This document shows positions 6,026 through 12,769 of a stretch of DNA of 12,952 nucleotides, piece after piece. Position 1 is the stretch's first letter, and every line of letters starts with the position of its first letter. Position numbers and translations under genes: made by a program. The stretch comes from an uncultured Ruminococcus sp. (GTDB lineage Bacteria; Bacillota; Clostridia; Oscillospirales; Acutalibacteraceae), in assembly GCA_902773065.1 (NCBI GenBank), contig CACYDD010000037.1, positions 1-12,952 on the forward strand, written 5' to 3'. The notes under the pieces are model-generated. The model was given only the letters and a program-made list of their open reading frames with translations, did no database searches and had not been told where the DNA came from.

Positions 6026-8695
6026 ATGAAATCAAGTCAATTCTTGAAAAAGATATGTGCTGTTGTTCTTTCAGTTGCTGTTGTTGGCGGCAGTGCAATG
6101 GCTACTTTGCCTGCAATAGGTGTGGACAGCGGCATTGCGGTATCAGCTGCTGCAAAAAGTGTTACTGATTATACCTACATCATAACACCCATTCTATCAC
6201 CGTTTAATGAGTATTTCTTTGTTAAGACAGATAATCCTGACCCGACATCTTTCCGTTTTGCGGATAAATCATCTGTTTATGATAAAGATTCTACGATATC
6301 CTTTGATTGGGAAGATTGGAACGAGAAGGTAACGCTCTATGCGGACATAAAGTACGAGGATGAGGAAACCGGTCGTGTAAACGGCGGTTATATTTTCAAA
6401 AGTTTCAACACTGATGGCGGAGAAATCGTTCTGCAATCGAGAAATGAGACATACTATAGCTGGGATGCTACATGGAATGATACCAATGTTAAGTTGACAC
6501 TTCCCACCCTTAAAGATGATGTTGATTACCTGATTGATACATATGCAAATAAATCAGGCTTTTTTGAAAATATGGATGCAGTGCAGTCGGGATTCTCGTC
6601 AATATGCCTTTACGACGGTTCATACATTCGAGGTGAACTATATAAAGCGGGGTCATTCTGGGGGATATCAACATCCCCACACAAAGATCAGACTTTCTAT
6701 ATCCAATCCCCGTATAGACGTAAAAACAGCAAGAGCCTTTTTGCATCTGTTATTTACCCATATCGTTACGATTCATTAGGGTTTCCGAGCGTAATGGGTG
6801 CAGTGTCAAAGCGGCTTGACAGTTCTTCATCGTATCAGTGGAACAGTTCCTATCATTATATTGTTGATGTAACACATGACGGTGAGACACGTACATACGG
6901 AGGTCAGGGCAGCGGCGAAGGTCAGAGTATTTCTGAAGACAAAATCAAACAATACTTCACCTTTGGTACAAACGGTACAAAGATCACTCTTGAAAACACC
7001 CGTAGACTGCTTGAAGATTATGCTGCTGTGGAAATGGAGGATGATGTTCCTCGTAAAGACGCACTTACATGGAAAAATCTATATGATACGGTCGGCAGTG
7101 AAGGGACGTGGGTGCGTGTAATGGATGGTGCCTACACCTATCTTTACCAAAAAGGTGACGGTACATATTATTGGACAGATGTTGTAGGAGACGATGGTAC
7201 AGAAATATATTGGAGTGGCAATCTCGGATATGTTTCGGATACATGGATTGACGGAAGATATATTGACTCATGGGAGAAGTTTATCAAAGGAGAAAAATTT
7301 GAAGATCACCCGACAAGCAATATCATGATGAAACAGGTGAAGGTGCCCCTGATAACGTGTGAGATTGTATACAGATACAACGATTCTGCAAACCGATATG
7401 AAAAGGACTACAGCAATATCGAAATTACAGAAAACCAAGAAAACGTTCTGTTCCGATATGATACAGAGAATGATATCTGGACAGCGGAATATGATGAACT
7501 TGGTAACGGATATTGCGAATATAATGATATTGTCATTATGACACAAAAAGGATTAATAGACGAAAAATATCTTGATATGGTAACGCTTACCCGTGACGAG
7601 GCAAAGGCACTGAATGTTGACAAGAACACCAACAGCACACCTGATAAGGGCTTTGTTTACGACGGTACTGTTGAGCCGGGAACACCGTATGCTTATGTAC
7701 CTGAAACAGGAGTGAGGCTGGATACAACATCTATCACTCTTGAAAAGGGGCAATTCGGGTTAATCATAGCAACGGTACTACCGGTCAATGCAACAGGAAC
7801 TGATCAATCTGTAATATGGTCATCAAGTAATGAAAAAGTTGCAACTGTAGATAATGGCGGATGGATAACAGCAATAGGTCCGGGTACAGCAACGATCACA
7901 GCGAAAACAAGCAATGGTAAGACTGCAACTTGTGTTGTAACAGTAAAGAGTCCGACTGTAGCGATAAAAACCGTAACTTTGAAAATGACTCCTTATACAT
8001 ATGATGGTAAAGAAAAGAAACCAACAGTAACTGTAAAAGATGTTGACGACAAAACGGTTGCTTCTTCAAATTATACGGTAAAATATATCGATAACACAAA
8101 GGCCGGCACGGCAAAAGTGATTGTGACAGGCAAGGGCAACTACACAGGTACAATAACAAAGACCTTTAAAATCAATGCCAAGAGTACTTCAAAGCTGACA
8201 ACAAAGCTTTCATCAACGTCTTATGTTTACAACAATAAAGCCCAAACCCCGAACGTGACAGTAAAAGACGGCAAAACGACCCTGAAAAAAGGCACGGACT
8301 ACACTGTAACCTACAGCAAGAATAAAGCTATCGGCACGGCGAAAGTGACGATCAAGGGTAAGGGTAACTACACAGGTACAATCACCAAAACATTCAAGAT
8401 AGTTCCGAAAACACCCACACTCAAAACTGTGACCTCACCCAAAACAAAGCAGCTCAAAGCAACGTGGACAAAAGACAAAACTGTAACCGGCTACCAGATA
8501 CAGTATTCCACAAGCAGTAAGTTTACGAGCGGCAACAAAACCAACACAATCTCCAAAAATTCTACAACTTCCGCAACAATCACAAAGCTGACCAAGGGCA
8601 AGACTTACTATGTGAGAGTCAGAGCCTACAAAACTGTCAGCGGTCAAAAAGTTTATGGTGCTTACAGCACAGCGAAGAAAGTGAAAATTAAATAA
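6026..8695 (+). CDS. Large secreted multidomain protein (Big_2, two MBG-like repeats, FnIII)
   Basis: An 889-residue exported protein. The N-terminus has a Sec signal (KKICAVVLSVAVVGGSAMA, about 8-26), followed by a second small-residue stretch ending AVSAAA (38-43), so cleavage near 43 is possible. Residues 45 to about 560 form a large unrecognised domain rich in Tyr, Trp and Asp with internal patterns such as DGTYYWTDVVGDDGTEIYW. A Big_2 Ig-like domain follows (about 563-641; IWSSSNEKVATVDNGG and GPGTATITA are diagnostic). Two MBG-like repeats (about 645-717 and 724-792) each end GKGNYTGTITKTFKI. The C-terminus is a fibronectin III domain (about 797-887). No LPxTG motif, transmembrane anchor, SLH or dockerin module is visible, so it is released or held non-covalently. 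It lies between integrase and excisionase tails on the opposite strand. Adhesion or polysaccharide binding is plausible; no enzyme activity can be assigned. Confidence 0.92.
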   Translation: MKSSQFLKKICAVVLSVAVVGGSAMATLPAIGVDSGIAVSAAAKSVTDYTYIITPILSPFNEYFFVKTDNPDPTSFRFADKSSVYDKDSTISFDWEDWNEKVTLYADIKYEDEETGRVNGGYIFKSFNTDGGEIVLQSRNETYYSWDATWNDTNVKLTLPTLKDDVDYLIDTYANKSGFFENMDAVQSGFSSICLYDGSYIRGELYKAGSFWGISTSPHKDQTFYIQSPYRRKNSKSLFASVIYPYRYDSLGFPSVMGAVSKRLDSSSSYQWNSSYHYIVDVTHDGETRTYGGQGSGEGQSISEDKIKQYFTFGTNGTKITLENTRRLLEDYAAVEMEDDVPRKDALTWKNLYDTVGSEGTWVRVMDGAYTYLYQKGDGTYYWTDVVGDDGTEIYWSGNLGYVSDTWIDGRYIDSWEKFIKGEKFEDHPTSNIMMKQVKVPLITCEIVYRYNDSANRYEKDYSNIEITENQENVLFRYDTENDIWTAEYDELGNGYCEYNDIVIMTQKGLIDEKYLDMVTLTRDEAKALNVDKNTNSTPDKGFVYDGTVEPGTPYAYVPETGVRLDTTSITLEKGQFGLIIATVLPVNATGTDQSVIWSSSNEKVATVDNGGWITAIGPGTATITAKTSNGKTATCVVTVKSPTVAIKTVTLKMTPYTYDGKEKKPTVTVKDVDDKTVASSNYTVKYIDNTKAGTAKVIVTGKGNYTGTITKTFKINAKSTSKLTTKLSSTSYVYNNKAQTPNVTVKDGKTTLKKGTDYTVTYSKNKAIGTAKVTIKGKGNYTGTITKTFKIVPKTPTLKTVTSPKTKQLKATWTKDKTVTGYQIQYSTSSKFTSGNKTNTISKNSTTSATITKLTKGKTYYVRVRAYKTVSGQKVYGAYSTAKKVKIK
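7958..8401 (+). repeat. Two tandem MBG-like domain repeats inside the surface protein
   Basis: Two units of about 70 residues (7958-8176 and 8195-8401) share the pattern Y-x-Y-[DN]-x-K then NYTGTITKTFKI. A 17-base stretch (AACTACACAGGTACAAT) is identical at 8138-8154 and 8366-8382, a 228-base period. This could allow gain or loss of a unit by recombination. Confidence 0.8.
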
Positions 8696-8716
8696 TCAAC
8701 TTAAAAATATTCAATA

Positions 8717-8754
8717 GGCGATGCAACCCATAGCGGCTGCATTGCCCTTTTTTT
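8717..8754 (+). terminator. Intrinsic terminator of the surface-protein gene
   Basis: GGCGATGCA (8717-8725) pairs with TGCATTGCC (8738-8746), one pair being G-U, around a 12-base loop. A run of seven T (8748-8754) follows. It begins 21 bases after the stop codon, and its T-run lies only four bases from the excisionase remnant's stop. Confidence 0.85.
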
Positions 8755-8758
8755 GCTT

Positions 8759-8839
8759 TCAGCGTCTTGTCAGGAAATCAATCACGCTGTACTTGTATAT
8801 CCGCCACCTGTTGCCGATTTTGAAACCTTCGATTTCTAG
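8759..8839 (-). pseudogene. C-terminal remnant of an excisionase (Xis, HTH/MerR-like)
   Basis: Read leftward, the codons give LEIEGFKIGNRWRIYKYSV then IDFLTRR and a TGA stop (8759-8761). The GFKIGNRWRI...V..FL pattern is the typical end of Tn916-type excisionases and related HTH_17 DNA-binding proteins (recognition wing). The N-terminal helix-turn-helix is absent and an in-frame TGA lies just upstream at 8846-8848. The sequence switches at about 8838 to an hsdM fragment on the other strand. The piece is too short to be functional. Together with the integrase tail at 5756-5902, on the same strand and in the same order, it suggests one original xis-int module. Confidence 0.75.
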
Positions 8840-9161
8840 TGACAATCAAACGATGAACAGTCTCGGAGAAGTCGTCAATCACGCTATGGAGCTTGTTGAG
8901 GAACAAAGTCAGCAGTTGAAAGGGATTCTTCCAAAGGATTATACAATATTCACAGATGAGCTATTGTCTGAACTTCTGAGAATATTTAATAACAGTGCAC
9001 TTGATGATGTTGGCGGAGATGTTATTGGTCGCATTTACGAGTATTTTCTGAATAAATTTGCCAAGAATATTGCTTCGGATGATGGTGTTTTTTTCACACC
9101 GAAATCTCTTGTAAAAATGATTGTCAATATCATTGAACCCTCCACAGGTGTACTTTTGGAT
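8838..9161 (+). pseudogene. hsdM: Internal fragment of a type I restriction-modification methylase (HsdM)
   Basis: About 108 codons match the middle of HsdM, the N6-adenine methyltransferase subunit of type I restriction systems. Recognisable segments are MNSLGEVVNHAMELVEEQ, LKGILPKDY, GDVIGRIYEYFLNKFA and GVFFTPKSLVKMIVNIIEP. The family continues with VLLDPACGSGGMF, the AdoMet-binding motif I; here the match stops right after VLLD (9161) and turns into unrelated codons ending at 9209. The roughly 100 residues that normally precede this region are also missing, because the sequence runs back into the antisense of the excisionase tail. An ATG at 8853 has no ribosome site. Lacking motif I and the NPPF catalytic motif, it cannot methylate DNA. 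It is a doubly truncated relic of a former type I system. Confidence 0.82.
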
Positions 9162-9190
9162 AAAACAGTACCGAAATTGATACAAAATAA

Positions 9191-9235
9191 AGGCCTGAAA
9201 TCAGCGTAAACCGCTTGTTTTCAAGCCTTTTTTCT
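9191..9235 (+). terminator. Hairpin terminator downstream of the hsdM fragment
   Basis: AAAGGC(C)TGAAA pairs with TTTCA(A)GCCTTT across one C-A mismatch, and an inner AGCG/CGCT stem extends it around TAAAC. A T-rich tail follows. The element lies in the roughly 190-base gene-free stretch before the minus-strand glycohydrolase cluster. Confidence 0.6.
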
Positions 9236-9305
9236 TTTGGTTATTGGGTTATGTGTACTGTATAGGCAGCTGTCAAAACTTCGCTTGAACCTTGGTGCAT
9301 AAATA

Positions 9306-9325
9306 ACGAACTTGCTGAGGTTCGT
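9306..9325. other. Short hairpin downstream of the glycohydrolase gene
   Basis: ACGAACTT pairs with AGGTTCGT (one T-G pair) around the tetraloop GCTG, about 80 bases after the glycohydrolase stop. The leftward transcript would continue with TTATTTATG, a poor U-tract, so it is at best a weak terminator. Confidence 0.35.
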
Positions 9326-9403
9326 GTAATTATATAGGATTCGTTCATTTATAGAAGCATAATGTATTACCGTTCGGTTTCCAATGAAAGATTTCTTGGG
9401 AAA

Positions 9404-10240
9404 TTACTCTATTCTTTTACGTAAAACCTTCGCAAAAGCATGATAATTTCCGCTGCCGCGCTGTGGAGGACAATATACCGCAAACTCTATTGTTTTGAAA
9501 TCATAAATATAATTCTGTATGACTTCACGATAAGCTTCTGCAACTACCTCCGGAGGGTTCCTGAAAGCACCGCAGCCGAACGCTCCCAATATGATGACAT
9601 CTTCTCCTTCGCTTACGGCAATATCAAGAATTCTTTTTGCTCTTTTCTTATGCAGTTCGTTGAGGTCTTTATCAGAAATACGGATATTGTCATATCTGGA
9701 ATTCAGGTTCGGTGCGGCACAGGTTATCACATCGACATTATACCACTCATTCTCAGGCAGAAGCTTTGGCAGTGCAGTGTCAGACTTGAATACGGTTATT
9801 CCCGGAGAGAATATACAGTCGTCATTATAGAGTGAATTCATTTTCCTGGTTCTCAGATGTCTGTAATGGGTATCGTGAAATTTCTTTTTTGTTTCATCAT
9901 CTCCTATCGTAAAATACAGCGTACTGCATCGACACAGACATTCTTCCTGTGCGCCTGCCCCGGTTTGCACACCGCCCCCGACATGAGTGGATGATGCAAA
10001 ATTCAGCACACAGACACGTTCGCCGCTGTATCTCTTTGCAGCTTCAAAGCTGCGCTTTTGTGATACAACTACATTTGCCGGATCAGCAAAGCGGTGACCT
10101 TCCGACTTTTCAATAGTTTTTTTAGACTCAGGAACAACATACTGATGTTCTATGGTTTCCTTGATTGAAGCCGCCAGTTTTTCATTGCTGCGGCAAAGTT
10201 TTTCAGTATCATTGAAAATATTGATAAGTTCAGTTTTCAT
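9404..10240 (-). CDS. DUF2263/TIGR02452 microbial-type poly(ADP-ribose) glycohydrolase (macrodomain fold)
   Basis: A 278-residue protein of the bacterial-type PARG family, which hydrolyses the ribose-ribose bond of poly(ADP-ribose) or removes ADP-ribose from targets in the cytosol. The defining GGG-X(6-8)-QEE signature is present as GGGVQTGAGAQEE at residues 88-100, including the catalytic glutamate of the QEE. The macrodomain core strands are VCVLNFASSTHVGGG (76-90), VDVITCAAPNLNSRY (169-183) and VIILGAFGCGAFRNPP (215-230); the last is the phosphate-binding loop. The length and N-terminal helical region (1-60) are normal for the family. The AGGAG ribosome site (10248-10252) overlaps the stop of the preceding gene, so the two are cotranscribed. 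ADP-ribosylation reversal fits stress response, toxin immunity or phage conflict; which one applies here is not visible. All recognisable catalytic residues are intact. Confidence 0.92.
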   Translation of the reverse strand: MKTELINIFNDTEKLCRSNEKLAASIKETIEHQYVVPESKKTIEKSEGHRFADPANVVVSQKRSFEAAKRYSGERVCVLNFASSTHVGGGVQTGAGAQEECLCRCSTLYFTIGDDETKKKFHDTHYRHLRTRKMNSLYNDDCIFSPGITVFKSDTALPKLLPENEWYNVDVITCAAPNLNSRYDNIRISDKDLNELHKKRAKRILDIAVSEGEDVIILGAFGCGAFRNPPEVVAEAYREVIQNYIYDFKTIEFAVYCPPQRGSGNYHAFAKVLRKRIE

Positions 10241-10250
10241 TTTTATTCTC

Positions 10251-10799
10251 CTATTTTTTCCAAAAATATTTTAATAGAGACCCATGTGGCAGTTCTTGTA
10301 AAACTGCATGCATGCCTTTTGTTTTATAAAGCTCGTTTATACTCTTCATCATTTCCTCAAACAAATCCTTGTTTGGGATATGCTCATCAGTATCATTATC
10401 AGAGATTGGTTCAAACCACGAATCAAAGAGAATGACGCTTTCTGTGATAAACGGGAGAATAACATTCTCTATTCCTTTCATTTCTTCATCTTTGCTTGCG
10501 TGATGATGATTCCATTCCCTGTAAAATATAAGCAGACCACTTTTTTCATCAAAATCAGCAATAAGGTAGTCGGGAGAATCGCAGTATCCCCCGAAACAGG
10601 TCACCTCTTCCATGAATTCTGTTTCCTCTTCCGGATAATAATCTTTCCCTTTGACATACGGATATAGGGCATATATCATCCTTTTCAACTCATCGTCAAC
10701 AACTGTTGACCAGCAGCCCTTTTTAAAGGCGGCAGCTATATCCCTGCGGTATTTTTCTTTAACAATTCCTTTGTACCGAAAACCCCAATACCAGCTCAT
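10251..10799 (-). CDS. Hypothetical protein, 182 residues, in the glycohydrolase cluster
   Basis: Family not recognised. It is a soluble, acidic, aromatic-rich protein beginning MSWYWGFRYKGIVKEKYRR. The centre contains GYCDSPDYLIADFDEKSG and LIFYREWNHHHASKDEE; the three histidines at about 98-100 are the only striking motif. The size and alpha/beta texture resemble polymorphic-toxin immunity proteins, but I see no diagnostic family motif. The ribosome site AAGGAGA (10806-10812) sits seven bases before the ATG and is strong. The gene is 17 bases after the 106-codon frame and its stop is 10 bases before the glycohydrolase start, so the three most likely share one message. An immunity or sensor role beside an ADP-ribose hydrolase is speculation. 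Confidence 0.8.
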   Translation of the reverse strand: MSWYWGFRYKGIVKEKYRRDIAAAFKKGCWSTVVDDELKRMIYALYPYVKGKDYYPEEETEFMEEVTCFGGYCDSPDYLIADFDEKSGLLIFYREWNHHHASKDEEMKGIENVILPFITESVILFDSWFEPISDNDTDEHIPNKDLFEEMMKSINELYKTKGMHAVLQELPHGSLLKYFWKK

Positions 10800-10817
10800 T
10801 TTGTTTCTCCTTTTTTC

Positions 10818-11126
10818 TTAGAAATAATCTTCACCGAAAAGATATTCCGGCAGCTTTGCAAATTCCTTCGACATCACATAATGTCCGTAATTGCAGTCAC
10901 AGTCGCAGTAAAATACCCAGACATTTCCGATCAGCCTTTCAAATATCTCGCCCAGTGTCAGACCAAGATATTTTTCAAATCTGCTGTAAAGATTGTCTTG
11001 ATAGCATTTAACAAACGCTGTATCAAAATATGTATCCTGCCCGGACAGTGCCCCGGAAACGAATGGCATATCGATAATCTTATATCCCTGATAGCGGTGA
11101 GGGCAAATGAGTAAAGTATATTTCAT
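10818..11126 (-). CDS. Small hypothetical protein, first gene of the glycohydrolase cluster, possibly 5'-truncated
   Basis: An unrecognised 102-residue frame starting MKYTLLICPHRYQGYKIIDM and ending AKLPEYLFGEDYF. It has a Cys-rich patch, VFYCDCDCNYGHYV, near residues 70-83. Codon use and the tight 17-base spacing to the next gene argue that it is real. The start is uncertain: the ATG at 11124-11126 has no ribosome site, a TTG at 11136-11138 is no better, and an ATG at codon 20 also lacks one. All likely starts overlap, or lie close to, the 5' end of the divergent LlaJI-like gene (11107), so no proper promoter room remains. The original 5' end may have been lost when the nuclease gene arrived. 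If so, the cluster downstream may depend on an unseen promoter. Confidence 0.6.
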   Translation of the reverse strand: MKYTLLICPHRYQGYKIIDMPFVSGALSGQDTYFDTAFVKCYQDNLYSRFEKYLGLTLGEIFERLIGNVWVFYCDCDCNYGHYVMSKEFAKLPEYLFGEDYF

Positions 11127-12579
11127 AAAAGAACGCAAAACTCCCGATGAACTGAAAAAAATAACCCAAAATACGGAATGTGCGGTAACGAATGCGCTGT
11201 TAGAGGAACTGTATAAAGTTCCCGGATTTTTTAAAAAAGGTGTTGCATTTGTAGGGAAATATACTTTAAAAAATCATGATGTTATATATAGCTGTCCAAA
11301 ATATATGGACGATGACATTATAAAAAATGCAGCTCAGGGAGCGGAAGAAGAAAGAAAAGAAATCAAAAAACATATAGAATTGATTCTGAATGTTCTTTTG
11401 AAGCTTGAAAAAGAGGATTCCGATAATTTTGGCGAATGTGTGTTTTCTCCGAGTGAAAGAGAAAAGAAAAAATATTTCATAGACCAACTGTCTTTGTCGG
11501 AATTTATCCTGAAAGACTATTTGAATCATGGTTTATATTATGAAGAACAGCATTTTTCGGGCAAACAGCCTCAAGGCAGAATTTCCTGGAATAGCACTGT
11601 CAAAAAAAATATTCCGTTTATCAGCCATGATAATATTGTTTATCTCGATCTGATCAGAGATTATCATAACAAAGATTACAGCAATCTCATCTCCTTGATT
11701 CATGCTTCTGTCATTCATTATGCTTATGAGTATCTGGAAAATTTCGGAAGGAAGCAAAATATTCACTTTCCCGATGTTACTCCCATCAGCATGGAAGAAC
11801 TTCATAAACAGGAATTAATAAGAATTATCAGAAAACATATGCTTACTGCTTACTCAAACAGAGAAATTTTTCTTCTCCGTGCGCTTGAAGCGTGGTGTGA
11901 TAAGAGTATCCACTATCACAGATTCGTCTTCGGAACAACTGCCTTCGACCGAATATGGGAAGCCGTGAATGATTTTGTTTGGGGAAATGATGATCAGAAG
12001 GATTCAGGCAATCCTGTTTATACCTTTTATAACTCTGAGGATGATGATAAAAATTGTTATGCAGGCGGCGAATCACGAATCGATACCATGCACATCGTCC
12101 GCGATAAAGCAGTTGCGATATTTGATTCCAAATACTATGTTCCGAGAGAAGAAATTTGTTCCCTGCAGCAGACTGATATTTCAGGTTATCCGAGCAATGC
12201 CGATATTTCAAAACAGGTCGGGTATCTCAGACTGAAAAAAGAACAATATGGAGATATACCGAACATTCGTTACAGCAATGCTTTTCTTCTTCCGAAAATC
12301 AGTGAGAAACTGTTGGATAAGCTGAAATTGCCGCAACAGAACTGGCAGGACAAATTGTATCACATTTCCGGTTATGCCACCAGGGGAACTTATGATGAAA
12401 ACAAAAATATCAGGGACACCTCACCTGTTCTGATGATTCATGTCGATCCCGAATCATTATACAAAAACTTTTTGCATAATGATCCGATAGGTGATACGGA
12501 AATCGAGGAAATAGTCATAGCATACAATGATGCAGAAAAAAGTATTGCTGACAACAATAATAAATGTTACAAAAAGTGA
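11107..12579 (+). CDS. LlaJI/McrC-like PD-(D/E)XK restriction endonuclease, full length
   Basis: A 490-residue protein of the LlaJI restriction-enzyme family (RE_LlaJI), related to McrC, the nuclease partner of McrB GTPases. The N-terminal domain carries GVAFVGKYTL (45-54) and IYSCPKYM (60-67), standard for LlaJI. QPQGRISWNSTV (154-165) is the family's GRIxW motif, and FGTTAFDRIWEAV (275-287) follows. The nuclease core is ESRIDTMHI (322-330), then VAIFDSKYYV (336-345) and DISKQVGYL (366-374). D326, D340 and K342 form the PD-(D/E)XK site and Q370 is the usual helix residue. The protein looks complete and catalytically competent. In LlaJI and McrBC systems the nuclease needs a GTPase and a methylase pair; none is visible here. 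The ribosome site GGTGAGGG (11096-11103) is close to the ATG and no clear promoter is seen; its 5' end overlaps the divergent small gene. Confidence 0.85.
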   Translation: MSKVYFIKERKTPDELKKITQNTECAVTNALLEELYKVPGFFKKGVAFVGKYTLKNHDVIYSCPKYMDDDIIKNAAQGAEEERKEIKKHIELILNVLLKLEKEDSDNFGECVFSPSEREKKKYFIDQLSLSEFILKDYLNHGLYYEEQHFSGKQPQGRISWNSTVKKNIPFISHDNIVYLDLIRDYHNKDYSNLISLIHASVIHYAYEYLENFGRKQNIHFPDVTPISMEELHKQELIRIIRKHMLTAYSNREIFLLRALEAWCDKSIHYHRFVFGTTAFDRIWEAVNDFVWGNDDQKDSGNPVYTFYNSEDDDKNCYAGGESRIDTMHIVRDKAVAIFDSKYYVPREEICSLQQTDISGYPSNADISKQVGYLRLKKEQYGDIPNIRYSNAFLLPKISEKLLDKLKLPQQNWQDKLYHISGYATRGTYDENKNIRDTSPVLMIHVDPESLYKNFLHNDPIGDTEIEEIVIAYNDAEKSIADNNNKCYKK

Positions 12580-12587
12580 TTAAAAGC

Positions 12588-12623
12588 AGCCCGATTATTT
12601 CACATTGGTGAAGTAATCGGGCT
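12588..12623. terminator. Bidirectional hairpin terminator after the LlaJI-like gene
   Basis: AGCCCGATTATTTCAC (12588-12603) pairs with GTGAAGTAATCGGGCT (12608-12623), all Watson-Crick but one, around the loop ATTG. The flanks are T-rich on the right (CTATTTCTTAGTTTT), and the left flank gives a CTTTTAATC tail for leftward transcripts, so it serves both neighbours. Confidence 0.75.
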
Positions 12624-12639
12624 ACCCTATTTCTTAGTT

Positions 12640-12715
12640 TTAAAGCTTGCTGTATTCCTCGTCCGTCACAGGCTCAACTAATCCGCTTAAGTTGACGTCA
12701 TTAGTATTTAAATTA
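12640..12715 (-). pseudogene. C-terminal stub of a minus-strand gene, interrupted by the IS element
   Basis: Read leftward from the IS edge, an open frame gives LNTNDVNLSGLVEPVTDEEY then SKL and TAA (12640-12642). It ends 17 bases before the bidirectional hairpin, which would be its terminator. The reading frame is interrupted exactly where the IS left end appears to begin (12716). The acidic, well-ordered tail and the correctly placed terminator suggest the 3' end of a gene whose body lies beyond the IS, but 24 codons are too few for identification and chance is possible. Confidence 0.35.
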
Positions 12716-12734
12716 GAGTGTGTTCACATAAATA

Positions 12735-12763
12735 TTTACAAAGGCAGATAAAAGCAGTATAAT
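12735..12763 (+). promoter_or_regulatory. Promoter of the IS transposase gene
   Basis: TTTACA (12735-12740), a 17-base spacer and a perfect TATAAT (12758-12763). The ATG is at 12770, seven bases after the -10 box, so transcription should start at or very near the start codon, giving a leaderless message. Confidence 0.65.
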
Positions 12764-12769
12764 AGAAGT

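Noticed and set aside
7958..8401. Possible CRISPR-like or satellite repeat array
   Set aside because: Only two units, in frame with protein domains of a known modular type; explained as MBG-like domain duplication.
8721..9209. 162-codon plus-strand frame taken as one intact gene
   Set aside because: Its first 38 codons are the terminator of the surface-protein gene and the antisense of the excisionase tail; only 8838-9161 matches HsdM, so it is a chance fusion around a gene fragment.
9210..9330. Small peptide MHQGSSEVLTAAYTVHITQ on the minus strand
   Set aside because: No ribosome site, overlaps another open frame on the same strand, and is too short to judge; kept only as part of the post-stop frame observation.
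11266..11529. Minus-strand open frames inside the LlaJI-like gene
   Set aside because: Phenylalanine-rich shadows of a well-supported nuclease gene.
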